From Stramenopiles sp. TOSAG23-3 (taxonomy: Eukaryota > Sar), in the NCBI GenBank assembly GCA_900128585.1, contig LT642156.1, forward strand, positions 1 to 56,881: a stretch of DNA of 56,881 bases, in the 5' to 3' direction. Numbering within the stretch: the stretch's first letter is position 1; every line of letters starts with the position of its first letter. The translations under genes and the position numbers were made by a program. Positions 46,901 through 55,388 of the stretch are shown here, piece by piece. The notes under the pieces are model-generated. The model did no database searches, was not told the origin of the DNA, and worked only from the letters and a program-made list of their open reading frames with translations.

Positions 46901-47743
46901 GTTCCAGACGACAAGTTGGGGGTTTAGCCTGTGAACGTAATAAAACATGCCCGTATTTTCATCCCAACACTCCTTCCACTCCACAGCAACACTGGCGCTT
47001 GATGGGAGCTCTTCCGGCCGATCATAAACAATCGCTATTGTCCCTCGGAGGACGAAATAAATTTCGTCGTCACCACTTTCTTCTTCTTCCGACGTACCGC
47101 GTTGATTAATTTTCACCCACTTTGATGCTCTGGTCTCTTTCTGTTCTTCTGCAGCTACGCTAATCAATTCTTCGTCTGACAAGTCAACGGAAAAATCTTC
47201 TATTGCCGATATTAACGCGTCGCAAACTCGTTGACTTGCAAGAGTTCTTGCTCTGCGTTTGGCCACAATTTTGAGAAAGTCCGCATCTATATCGCTAGGT
47301 ATTCCCCATATCGCCTTACTTGACACTCTGTTTACATAAAAATATCTATAGTTGTCATCGTGGTAATATTCCTCCCATTCTACTAAAACATCTTCTTCGC
47401 TAGGAATATCTTTGGGGCGATCATAAACCGACTGTTCCGTCTCTTTATTGAAATAAAAAATTACCCCTGCTTCAGGGTCGTAATTCTTAGACCAAGGCGA
47501 ACCCCTTATTCTGCCCCGATGCAGTTTCTCCCGCCGAGCGCGCCGCTGTTGCGCTCGGTATTCAAAGTTCCCACCCGCACCATCATTCTCTAAATCAATA
47601 GCATCTTCTGAACCTTCAAACAAAAACAATTCTCTTCTTTTACCCCGCTCATGTTTTTTCGATCGCACCCAAGGCCATTCGGACTGTCTAGCTTTTTTTC
47701 GATTTTCGCGCTTTACATATTTTATCTCTGGTGATCTTGGCAT
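43931..47743 (-). CDS. Multi-domain scaffold: WW-like repeats, leucine-rich repeats and C2 domain
   Basis: This is 1,270 residues from ATG 47741-47743. The N-terminal part is basic. Three or four WW-like modules follow (about 82-112, 122-152, 209-246 and 254-286), each with a first Trp or its equivalent, a YF/YYV centre and a final W-x-x-P or Y-D-R-P. Two end in YDRP, so those have lost the second Trp. An acidic linker leads to RNase-inhibitor-type leucine-rich repeats (about 480-640, LVFLDLSYNLL, LYELDISNCQI, LKYLDLDSNEI). A helical region follows, then a C2 domain (about 1025-1145) with calcium-binding Asp residues in DLVGLSDPYAVI and YDDDLVGEDEFLG. The end has a CxxC pair (CCKNCG). No TM or signal peptide. 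A Ca2+-dependent membrane-binding adaptor is inferred; I know no protein with exactly this order. Confidence 0.8.
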   Translation of the reverse strand: MPRSPEIKYVKRENRKKARQSEWPWVRSKKHERGKRRELFLFEGSEDAIDLENDGAGGNFEYRAQQRRARREKLHRGRIRGSPWSKNYDPEAGVIFYFNKETEQSVYDRPKDIPSEEDVLVEWEEYYHDDNYRYFYVNRVSSKAIWGIPSDIDADFLKIVAKRRARTLASQRVCDALISAIEDFSVDLSDEELISVAAEEQKETRASKWVKINQRGTSEEEESGDDEIYFVLRGTIAIVYDRPEELPSSASVAVEWKECWDENTGMFYYVHRLNPQLVVWNVPKAVNIKSANTLLATSVVADVLDTVLPKIEPIGEDDSDDQSSAHTGEAMEVDNLDDEAPTPTGSLSDSFSWDHVRKAYDKYIAIAEDRYVPTESSITDGLSSIPASSVTSYGDDLNVEVKVDKLPRSKRYSVIDNMLNFWRFGKKAIHLYRLMMQRTKQIIDISKWKKTIMNRKGEVDDKKEDFLRRFGWALQDNQTLRGLYCRGKEHEEELCFDAAGIELVFQEALEFNDTLVFLDLSYNLLESAGTQVLLRSVKINTRLYELDISNCQIPPKAGTAIMKALKENTALGKLILHSNKLKDKGVIQISKAFASNKTLKYLDLDSNEITSKGVKELGQAMRRNRGLEKLSIANNPWVYETEEPFILKKMRDTTQITISEGDEDRSDHELVRSVLACLVGAVGRDDDASLSTAKAEPLLHYYGIALKEGDDNLLLLNHKEDPGTVYDPLEHVPPQIVTLVDIMCDSVARFREKADHEVIAALQYIVEAVVLLNENKTPLEDIPIEEKDIPDLSLDISELVEEEQEREQKLRNKYFSKVDWNALPAVEKMYSKVQADREVAIVVDSVTFTVAWTDTSETEEGIEKLNKTSKQKFPMEERRKRAQLRRDLIQLEKDVVQDAYPFNLELESLRHFEEKTANWGVFECFGVERLHRLEIARDDWRRSKIGPMLACVRDSVSRFHGDIIMKDEEEARMIAEGLPLPPPPEEPGPEEDVLLDKFYNEFLGAYDEEHSRAESTDEFQVEAADDSAPKLLINVILAKGLADADLVGLSDPYAVILVNNEEIGRTRVIDNCLNPVWEEVFEYDMGNDFMSSWVRFEVYDDDLVGEDEFLGQINFRGTNALDRCGKSSKAANRQFITVWAYDSNARYYIEDRDEDPNKNVREVEEKIQERKEALKGMSAYLMYHEDFPYCCKNCGLMDNFAKVENVVLRGKLQEAVEKGDQDKLDQILKNITVEEHIEENEKKRKEVKDKVEKGIIEAPGKKTNAVNNAL

Positions 47744-47851
47744 TGTTTCATTTGATTCTTTATAATCTTTCTATTTTAACAGACCAATCTGAAACACAAA
47801 TTTGAAAAAAGTATGGGTGAAATCTAAATTATTGCATTGTGTACTACGAGG

Positions 47852-47882
47852 ACATTCCTCAAACATTCCTCAAACATTCCTA
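47852..47882. repeat. Short tandem repeat, 11-bp unit
   Basis: Two exact ACATTCCTCAA units followed by a third that breaks off after ACATTCCTA. Confidence 0.8.
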
Positions 47883-48297
47883 TGTAGGCAATCATATTAC
47901 TTTCTTTCTAACGATGATTTGGGGCATCATGTACAATATATATATCTATAATATAATAATATAATAATAATATACCAGTAATAATAATATTACGTAGTGC
48001 GTAGTGCCCAAGTTGGTTGTGGGGAAGAGTGAGAAGAGAGAGAAGCAACAAACAACAACCGATTAAAATTCGATTTTGCTGTGATGCTATCACCTGCCAG
48101 CGGTATTATATTATTATTACTATTCTACTATTAAATTGAAATACAATATCATCTTCTATTATTATTTTACATTTGTCGTTATAAAAATAATAACAAAATA
48201 GCACTGATAAAAATAATATAATAACATCTTGAATTTTTAGTCTCTCTCTCTATTTTTTTTTCGCTAAAAAAATAGACAAGAAAAGAGGAGTGAGTGT

Positions 48298-48344
48298 GAA
48301 GCTAAATTTAATTACTTAAATAACAGCCAATTTTCTTGTTTTTA
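48298..48344 (+). repeat. CAGCCAAT dispersed element
   Basis: GAAGCTAAATTTAATTACTT followed by AAATAACAGCCAATTTTCTT and GTTTTT. It shares the leading GAAGCTAAATTTAATTACTT with the copy at 52166-52215, so these two are the closest relatives. Confidence 0.9.
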
Positions 48345-48663
48345 TTATTATAATAATATTATTGTTCCTCTCGACGACGATCATCATATATTATTATATT
48401 CGCGGTAAAAAAAAATGAAGAAGCGAGGCTGAAAGATACTACTCCAACGGCATCATTAATTGGTTGATGTCCATATAATGTAATGAATAATATGGTGTGG
48501 CGGTTTATTAGATTATTATTATTCTTTCCGGGAGATTCATTTCATAATCCAATGCAATTGAAATTGCCCGTAAATTCTACATTTATTGTATGAATGAGTT
48601 GCAAGTTGTGAAAAAAATAATTTGATTCACAATAACAATCGAGCGGTGGTACTTTAAACCAAG

Positions 48664-50955
48664 ATGAGCAGGATTCTCGTTATTCTGACATTGGTTTTGC
48701 ATTCGAGTCTTATATCATGCAATGATCAAGTTACGTACGAAACCGCAAAAGAGATGTTGAAATCCTGTAGCTGTTTTGCGGAATTGCTAACGTACGCAAA
48801 GGTAGATTCTCCAAAAGGGCTAGATGTTCACTCACTGCATCGCCTTGTAGACGACTTGATCGCCGAAAAAGAGATCGTTTTGCACAGAGAGAAGGCCATA
48901 GAAATGAAAAACAAACAAACAGTTGGTTTCGAATGGGGCGCATCGGAATTTGCAGCCGAGCCACCCCCAGAAGTGTCTGTTGCGGATATGAATTTAGATG
49001 ACACACGAAAGTTTGTGCGAGATTACGATCTAAATGTACGTGTTAGTTTGGAAAACGGTCAATCCAAAGAGGACATTATTGCAAGCATCGAGAGGGCAGC
49101 AAAGCGAGCGAGACACGAAAGGTTGGAATCGCACCTTGGCTTTCTGCAGGGAGAAGACGGCGTTGTTGAAGTTAAATATATCGTCATTGGGGCTGGTCCT
49201 AGTGGTCTGCAACAATCGTATTTTTTGGACCGGAATAATCGGGACTATATCGTGTTTGAAAAAAACAGCGCACCCGGTACATTTTTTGATAACTTCCCCA
49301 GGTCTCGACGAATGACATCTTTGAATCGGCGTGTAGTAGGTGTTGGGAACGCGCACAAAGAGGCTGCCTGGAGATTTGACGCAAATAGCCTGTTGTCGCA
49401 TTTGCCGGACTTAAAATTTTCTCAATATACAAATTCAATGTATCCTCATGCAGACGTTTACCGAACGTATTTAGAAGATTATGCATCCCAGTTGGGACTT
49501 AACATAAAGTACAACTCAAAAGTGGTCAAAATCAAACGGCAACGAAGGATATGGAGGGGGGACTCATCGAAACGACAGCGTAACGTGTTTTTGGTCCAGC
49601 TTGCGAATGGAAAACGGTACCGTTGCAGAGTGCTTCTTGTTGCAAGTGGAATCACATCGACACATGACATCCCCGGCGTAGACTATACCGACAATTATGA
49701 GACGTCCTCGTTAGACCCAAGAAATTATTACAGGCGCAAAATGCTGTTTGTAGGAAATGGCGACAACGCAATGGAAATCGCACATTATGCGGGGCAGTAC
49801 GCCGCCGAGACAACATATATTAGCAGTGAGGGGTTAGGTTTACTTTCTGGGGGGACGGGCTCGTACTCATACGCTGGTTTCCGAGCTCACGATATGGTGA
49901 ATGAGCACAGCCTCACAAGTGCACAAACGGTAGAGGGTATGCTGAAAGGGGTCTTAAACCAAGGAGAACCCGCAGCTTCGAAATACACTTTGCAGTCTGC
50001 CCGGGAGGACGATGGACTAAATGTCTCCTTAAAGGCCAACCGACCAAAAGACCCTTCCATTTTTCTTGGAAAATACGACGATGTAATTTTGACCACAGGG
50101 TTTCGCTTGGACGCAAGTATGTTCAGCACAAATCGTACCAAACCGGCTTTGACTATGGACGATCGGTACCCAAAATTGAAGTACAATTTTGCATCAGCAA
50201 ACGTTAGTCACATGTATTTTACTGGTTCTCTAATCTCCGGTTATTTCTTTCAAAATAATGGCAAGAGGGCCGCTGGCATGCAAGTGGGCGACTGGCGATA
50301 CATGTCCAGGGCACTGCATAACTACTTAGAGGTTCGGTATGAGCAGCGAACGTGGCCCGACATGAGAAAAATACCTTCTCACGCCGCCGGAATTACAGAT
50401 CGAGTCAAGCATCGAATAAGTCAAAGCGCAGGAATTTTCCGAGTGCACGGAAAGTTTGGTTTGGGCGATTTGATCACGTTCCCACTGAGCGGTTACTTTG
50501 CAAACAATATTCGGCGTGCCAACACATTGTACTTGCATGAAGTCCCGGGTTTACCCGATTCAGCCACGGACATATTTCTTCGTTTAAAAAAATTTCACAA
50601 CAAAGACATGCTACTAGTACGGCACTGTCTGACATTGGCGTTTACAGGTGTACATTGTAGCAGGAAGAAGAGCAATGCGTCCAGCCCTAATTTTACAGGG
50701 TTTCATCCTGTCGTCGCCTTGTATGCATTGCCACTTGACAACAGGACAAACCTTATGAAACTTGGGAAATCAACCTTACTACGCACTTATCACTTTGAAG
50801 CAGATCCTGCAATGGAATGGAAAGATGATAATATTCATGCCGACCCTTTTCAACATTGGATCGAAAATGTTGTTTTGAGGATTATATCGGCTGGGCATTT
50901 ACTGCCTCCTCAGCACGCTAGCCCGAGACTAGTACAGAATGAATGTGCCGTGTAA
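48664..50955 (+). CDS. FOXRED2-like FAD-dependent oxidoreductase (ER)
   Basis: This is 763 residues with a signal peptide (about 1-20). An N-terminal helical region (about 21-165) precedes the flavin domain. The FAD motif is VIGAGPSGLQ (about 174-183), then RDYIVFEKN, PRSRRMTSLNRR and YPHADVYRTYLEDYASQLGL. A second dinucleotide fold for NADPH is at about 360 (MLFVGNGDNAMEIA). The sequence between (TSLNRR to NSLLS) closely follows FOXRED2/ERFAD, an ER-lumen flavoprotein linked to ER-associated degradation. The human protein ends in a KEEL-type retention signal, but this one ends in NECAV, so retention would need another means or the protein is secreted. The N-terminal helical extension is not recognised. 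The flavoprotein call is strong and the FOXRED2 branch good. Confidence 0.88.
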   Translation: MSRILVILTLVLHSSLISCNDQVTYETAKEMLKSCSCFAELLTYAKVDSPKGLDVHSLHRLVDDLIAEKEIVLHREKAIEMKNKQTVGFEWGASEFAAEPPPEVSVADMNLDDTRKFVRDYDLNVRVSLENGQSKEDIIASIERAAKRARHERLESHLGFLQGEDGVVEVKYIVIGAGPSGLQQSYFLDRNNRDYIVFEKNSAPGTFFDNFPRSRRMTSLNRRVVGVGNAHKEAAWRFDANSLLSHLPDLKFSQYTNSMYPHADVYRTYLEDYASQLGLNIKYNSKVVKIKRQRRIWRGDSSKRQRNVFLVQLANGKRYRCRVLLVASGITSTHDIPGVDYTDNYETSSLDPRNYYRRKMLFVGNGDNAMEIAHYAGQYAAETTYISSEGLGLLSGGTGSYSYAGFRAHDMVNEHSLTSAQTVEGMLKGVLNQGEPAASKYTLQSAREDDGLNVSLKANRPKDPSIFLGKYDDVILTTGFRLDASMFSTNRTKPALTMDDRYPKLKYNFASANVSHMYFTGSLISGYFFQNNGKRAAGMQVGDWRYMSRALHNYLEVRYEQRTWPDMRKIPSHAAGITDRVKHRISQSAGIFRVHGKFGLGDLITFPLSGYFANNIRRANTLYLHEVPGLPDSATDIFLRLKKFHNKDMLLVRHCLTLAFTGVHCSRKKSNASSPNFTGFHPVVALYALPLDNRTNLMKLGKSTLLRTYHFEADPAMEWKDDNIHADPFQHWIENVVLRIISAGHLLPPQHASPRLVQNECAV

Positions 50956-51179
50956 ACAGTAAAGAATTCAAAAAGAAGGAAAAGTGCTACACGTGTTGAA
51001 ACTTTAGTGGACAATCAAATGAAAAGGTTTAGAAATAACAATCAATTTTTTGTTTTTAGAATTTTAAGTTGACAATCAATCCCTTAGTGGAGGGTGTACA
51101 AATAGCGTAGTTTAAGATTAACGTACCTCCATTTTGAACGCCAGCAATATTACTCATAGAAAACTGCATTTTCGACTTT

Positions 51180-51878
51180 CTACAACTCGTCTTTGTTGTT
51201 CTTCTTTTTCTTCTTCTTTTTCTTCTTCTTCTTCTTCTTCTTCTTCTTCTTCTTTCTCTTCCGTTTTTTCTTTTGGGGGCTAGAGACTTCGGCATCTTTG
51301 CTTTCCATATCATAGCGGGTCTCATCCTCCGCCCCAGTGCACACTTGCATATCTATGCACAACTCTTTTGAAAAGTATCTGCGTTGCTTTTCGGGTTGGT
51401 CTTTCGCGTGGCGATAGTGCCCATAAACAATTAGCTCCTTATCATTAGTCAAATCCTGGCACAATCTTGCAAATCGTTCCGGGTTCTTCCCGCCCCCTTG
51501 CGTCAGGCCAGCGGTGTTCATCGCATCTAAACCCTCTCCGCTGAGTCGGATGTTAGGCCAGGCCTCGTTGCCTTTTAAACCATAATTGTCGAAAGCACGC
51601 TGTGAACACGTCTCTTCATAAACTTCATAGACTTTGCTCTCACTTGCCTCCCGTTTATTATGATCGGTCACTTTCTCAAATTTATTATAAAGATGGTAGC
51701 CGATGGCACGGCAGGCATCGCACTTCATGTATTTTGGAAAATACACCGACATCCGTTCCTCCTCGGACAACTGCGGGGGTGTGAAAGATATCGCATTCTC
51801 CGACGCTTGCACTACTGCATTGGCAGTAAGTGTGAGAATCAAAAGGGAAACCCCAAGATTAGTCCGTTGCAAAATCAT
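51180..51878 (-). CDS. MZB1/pERp1-like ER protein with poly-Lys tract and KDEL
   Basis: This is 232 residues from ATG 51876-51878. It has a signal peptide (about 1-25) and a saposin-like Cys pattern (KCDACRAIGYHLYNKF at about 52, then C91, C140, C174 and C180). This matches MZB1/pERp1 and canopy proteins, ER-lumen helpers of disulphide-bonded protein folding. The protein ends with KDEL, so ER-lumen location is strongly supported. Between the folded part and KDEL lies a run of about 25 Lys/Arg residues, nearly all Lys, encoded by a (TTC)n-type repeat on the plus strand (about 51190-51260). The repeat is in frame and leaves NNKDEL intact, so the ORF tolerates changes in repeat number by whole units. 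It lies tail-to-tail with the FOXRED2-like gene (225 bases between). Confidence 0.85.
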   Translation of the reverse strand: MILQRTNLGVSLLILTLTANAVVQASENAISFTPPQLSEEERMSVYFPKYMKCDACRAIGYHLYNKFEKVTDHNKREASESKVYEVYEETCSQRAFDNYGLKGNEAWPNIRLSGEGLDAMNTAGLTQGGGKNPERFARLCQDLTNDKELIVYGHYRHAKDQPEKQRRYFSKELCIDMQVCTGAEDETRYDMESKDAEVSSPQKKKRKRKKKKKKKKKKKKKKKKKKNNKDEL

Positions 51879-52361
51879 CGTCTAGCACTTTTGGTTTAAA
51901 ATAAGGTGTCTACTGGTACATTTCGTGGTATAAAATTTCGTTTTGTTTCGTTTTCATTTCAGAAAGATATCCCTCAAACGAGAAGAGACTAATTTAAATT
52001 GATTAATATATATACTAAGAAGTTTGTGTGGGGTGGGGTGGTGGTGGAGAAAGATGATGATATGATATGATTATTTTGTACTACAACAAAACACACACCA
52101 CATCATCATATTTTATGGCAAAAAACAAATAATAAAAACATTCAAGTTAGGATTAGGGTATGAGGAAGCTAAATTTAATTACTTATAAATAACAGCCAAT
52201 TTTCTTGTTGTTAGTTTTTATAAAAAGTATTTAGTAAGTGAATGTCTATATTTTTTTATTACTTTATCTTAAACTTTTATACAGTTCGCATTACATTAAT
52301 TTTAATTACATCATTAGTTTCTTTAATTTTAATTACTTAAATAACAGCCAATTTTCTTGTT
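51879..52361. other. AT-rich spacer with two CAGCCAAT elements
   Basis: 5' flank of the MZB1-like gene and 3' flank of the class C-like GPCR gene, both on the minus strand. It has two copies of the dispersed element (52166-52215 and 52326-52370), a GGGGTGGGGTGGTGGTGG patch (about 52030-52047) and otherwise A/T-rich sequence. Confidence 0.7.
52166..52215 (+). repeat. CAGCCAAT dispersed element
   Basis: GAAGCTAAATTTAATTACTT, then ATAAATAACAGCCAATTTTC and TTGTTG. A two-base insertion (TA) separates it from the 48298 copy. Confidence 0.9.
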
Positions 52362-52370
52362 TTAGTTTAT
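52326..52370 (+). repeat. CAGCCAAT dispersed element
   Basis: TTTTAATTACTTAAATAACA followed by GCCAATTTTCTTGTTTTA. It ends over the stop codon of the GPCR gene (stop at 52362-52364). Confidence 0.9.
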
Positions 52371-55300
52371 AGATATGTTTGCATCTGGAACATTCTTGCG
52401 GAGATACACGGGGTTTCTTACCTCAACAACAGGGATTTCAACTTCAGAGACCTCAGTTGTACTTTCGGAACTAGTCGACAACAGAAACACCTTTGGCACA
52501 GGTATGCGCTTGCAAACCCCGTTTACAACACTGCCAATACTTTCTGATACAGTTTCTGCAAGTTTTGGGAAGTAATAAAATACCAAAAGCACGGTAAAGA
52601 TCCACCACAAGGCCATTCCCCCCCATAAATCTATGATGGCCGGGTCGTTGTCTATCTGAATTGCTTCCAAGCTCAACAAGCAGGGTATGACAAGGCTCAT
52701 AACGGCGTTGTTAATTGATAGCCCGACTGAAGTGCTTGATCTAAATTCTTTTTTAACTTTTCTGTTTTGAATGGAGAGAAACGCTCCCCAGAGTAATAGT
52801 CCATATTCTGCGATTGCTAGTATGGCACCGCCATATGCACGGTCTTCCTCTAAGTTATATCCCGTGCACCTAGCTTGCTCGTAAAAAAGGTCATTCCTGC
52901 TGGAGTATATTTTTCTCGGGCCCTGTGTATTTTGCTCAACGACCGTCCAAACGATCAAATAAATAGTGACGAATGTAATTAAAAGTATTGTGTTCCGAAG
53001 CATGTTATGGGCTTCCTTCTTCCCCCTTTTCGGATCAAACGATTTTAGCGATTTAGTGCTCAGCAAATGGTTGACCGCATTTAAAATCGCAAACAATGGG
53101 ACCAACGTCATGAATATGCCTAGATGATGACAAAATCTTGAAGCTATACAATGAGCCTTGCCCGACGCTTCGTCCTCCATTGACGGCTCTGTCAGTAGGA
53201 AAAAAATATGGAGGTACTCTAAAGCGGCTCCTGCAAGAATTACCAAGGTGTATTTTGGCTGCGTTTTCTTGATTTGCTTCTTTTCCTTGTTCAGCCACAC
53301 CCAAATCGCGGCAAAGATACAAAATACCATCATGGTAAGGGACAAGACTTGAAACGCCAAGTACAAGTGAACTACAGCGTCCACTCGTGTTTTAAACCGA
53401 ACGACGATGGGGCAGACGTACTTGCTGGGCAAAAAGTGCATCCAGTCCGTGAGGATAGAATTAAACTCTTCATCGTTAATTATTTCACATACCGCGTGGT
53501 TGACCAAATATTGTTCAACTTGCGCAGCCTTTGTGCCGTCGACTACACCCCCTTTTAATTCTAGAAATCGCGAGAAGAATTTATCAAGGAACCTGTTGTC
53601 TATTTTTAAGTTTTGGAGAAAATTGTAGACAGGAGTTGGAACAGACGGTTTGTTGTACACAGCTTTGTCCAGTCCCTTCCCGTCAAGCTGCAAGCGAGTG
53701 GTAACAACTTTGTCCAGATTATCACTCGCCCAATCGCAATTTGCATCTTTGTACAATGGGGAATCCATGAGTGTTTTGTTCTTTTCAATCACGCAGAGTT
53801 TTTCAAACGCGTTGCCCCTTGCGATTCCACACCGCCCTGATGGGGGTGGAAATCTGACTTTCACCAATTCATATTTCCCGTTCTTAACCGTTTTGGATTG
53901 GTAAAACAGCAATTCTGGAACCCAGTGCCATATCATTATGGCTTCATCATTTTCGACTGCTGCTTCGTACACACGCTCGGTATCCTGAAGGTCAATACCC
54001 CCACGTTTAGTCCCATTGCCTCCATCAAAACCCATTTTGATGTTATTGAGGTGAAATATCATCTTGCTGTAGGTCGACCAATCACAGTAATCCAGGATAC
54101 AAGTTGTCCCCCGGCAAGTTTTCGGGTTCTTCGTACAGTTATGCAGTCCATTCGCAGCAAAGTATCCGCCATACAATACGAGGGAGTGGTTCTTTACATA
54201 GTACTGTTCTTTCTCGCCATTCAAATGGTTTGGCACCGGACAAAGCCACTTTTGATTGTTCGAAGAATAAAACTCGTCACAGTATTCTGCCCACCGAACA
54301 GGCCGTTTAAATAACTGAGCGTTCCTTGCCCTGTACCGCTCTCGGTAACCACGGTACGACGCCAACTCCGGGTGCTGATCCAGGACCCATTTTGGAACCA
54401 TTAAGCCGATTTCTCCCGTAACGTGGGAAGGAAACGCTCTGGACAATGGCAACCCGGTCGCTTTATCCACCTTTTTACCAACGACGGCATTCAGGGTGTC
54501 CCACACCTCCATCATAACATCGACGCATTCGTTTGCTCGGGATTTATCCAAATCGAAACATTTTCGAATGCTCTCCAAGTCATACGCCCCACCCGCATGC
54601 AAATACAAAGGTTTTGCCATATAATCTTCATAAAATCCCTTCGACACGGTTGCTCGTTTCCAGCCGTCTTCCTCTTCCCGTGCATATTTGAGAATGTATT
54701 TCGCAGGATACTTTAGAATTTCCACCATTAAAATTTGGGCAACTGAACCCAGGACTTGTGCAGACTGCCAGTTTTGTGGCAACATATTTACCGAGTTGTT
54801 TTGATAAATTGACGACCCTGTATCGTCGGTGCACTGATGGTCGTTGTCGCCTATGCACGCGCGGCAGTTGCCTTCGCTGGTATCAGCTTTTTCGCTAGAG
54901 CATTGCTTTATGTTGGGGTTTGCTTTCCCCGGAACCCGAGGAGGGAAACACGCCCGAAGTTTGTCCAATACTTTGAACTTCGATTTATCCAAACAACCAC
55001 CGCGGAAAACGTTGAGGCACTTTCTTTGCACCGTGTCGCACTGCGGAGGAAAGTGCATCTTCAAACCTGATTCTTTTGTAAACACTTGGCAGTCTTCATC
55101 TTTGTCACAAGGACAATGGTTACAATTATTATTGGCATCGCATTCTTTCGGCAAACAGGATGTAGCATATTGTAGGCATAGTAAACAAAACAGCACGACT
55201 GCTGGAACGACCCTCCAGCGTTTGCCAGGCGCCTCGGGCGATCTTGCCATTCTTCTGAAGCCTAAAAACCAGCAGCAATGTTTGCTTCTTACCAGAAAGG

Positions 55301-55388
55301 GAGAGAGGAGTAGCCAAGATGCCCACTTAAATGGATCTGAAACATTCAGAGATTGTTGAAAACATGATTTTGAAGATTTTTCTTTCAT
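52362..55388 (-). CDS. Class C-like GPCR with Cys-rich and solute-binding-like ectodomain
   Basis: This is 1,008 residues from ATG 55386-55388. A second in-frame ATG at 55248-55250 (residue 47) sits directly before a clean signal peptide (RVVPAVVLFCLLCLQYATSC) and may be the true start, giving 962 residues. A Cys-rich segment follows (about 78-200, about 15 Cys). Next comes a large globular ectodomain (about 205-660) with WDTLNAVVG and GEIGLMVPKWVLDQHPELASY, which resembles the glycine-betaine/OpuAC-type periplasmic solute-binding fold. Seven TM helices cover about 683-945. TM1-2 (IKKTQPKYTLVILAGAALEYLHIFFLL) and TM3 (CIASRFCHHLGIFMTLVPLFAILNAVNHLL) match class C (GABA-B-like) receptors. It should sense a small extracellular solute at the plasma membrane. 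The TM class call is good, and the ectodomain call is a tentative likeness. Confidence 0.8.
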   Translation of the reverse strand: MKEKSSKSCFQQSLNVSDPFKWASWLLLSPFLVRSKHCCWFLGFRRMARSPEAPGKRWRVVPAVVLFCLLCLQYATSCLPKECDANNNCNHCPCDKDEDCQVFTKESGLKMHFPPQCDTVQRKCLNVFRGGCLDKSKFKVLDKLRACFPPRVPGKANPNIKQCSSEKADTSEGNCRACIGDNDHQCTDDTGSSIYQNNSVNMLPQNWQSAQVLGSVAQILMVEILKYPAKYILKYAREEEDGWKRATVSKGFYEDYMAKPLYLHAGGAYDLESIRKCFDLDKSRANECVDVMMEVWDTLNAVVGKKVDKATGLPLSRAFPSHVTGEIGLMVPKWVLDQHPELASYRGYRERYRARNAQLFKRPVRWAEYCDEFYSSNNQKWLCPVPNHLNGEKEQYYVKNHSLVLYGGYFAANGLHNCTKNPKTCRGTTCILDYCDWSTYSKMIFHLNNIKMGFDGGNGTKRGGIDLQDTERVYEAAVENDEAIMIWHWVPELLFYQSKTVKNGKYELVKVRFPPPSGRCGIARGNAFEKLCVIEKNKTLMDSPLYKDANCDWASDNLDKVVTTRLQLDGKGLDKAVYNKPSVPTPVYNFLQNLKIDNRFLDKFFSRFLELKGGVVDGTKAAQVEQYLVNHAVCEIINDEEFNSILTDWMHFLPSKYVCPIVVRFKTRVDAVVHLYLAFQVLSLTMMVFCIFAAIWVWLNKEKKQIKKTQPKYTLVILAGAALEYLHIFFLLTEPSMEDEASGKAHCIASRFCHHLGIFMTLVPLFAILNAVNHLLSTKSLKSFDPKRGKKEAHNMLRNTILLITFVTIYLIVWTVVEQNTQGPRKIYSSRNDLFYEQARCTGYNLEEDRAYGGAILAIAEYGLLLWGAFLSIQNRKVKKEFRSSTSVGLSINNAVMSLVIPCLLSLEAIQIDNDPAIIDLWGGMALWWIFTVLLVFYYFPKLAETVSESIGSVVNGVCKRIPVPKVFLLSTSSESTTEVSEVEIPVVEVRNPVYLRKNVPDANISIN

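Larger units (their letters stand above)
47744..48663. other. Divergent AT-rich spacer
   Basis: Shared 5' region of the WW-LRR-C2 gene (-) and FOXRED2-like gene (+). It holds a short tandem repeat of ACATTCCTCAA (about 47852-47882) and one copy of the dispersed CAGCCAAT element (48298-48344). No gene is seen. Confidence 0.6.
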
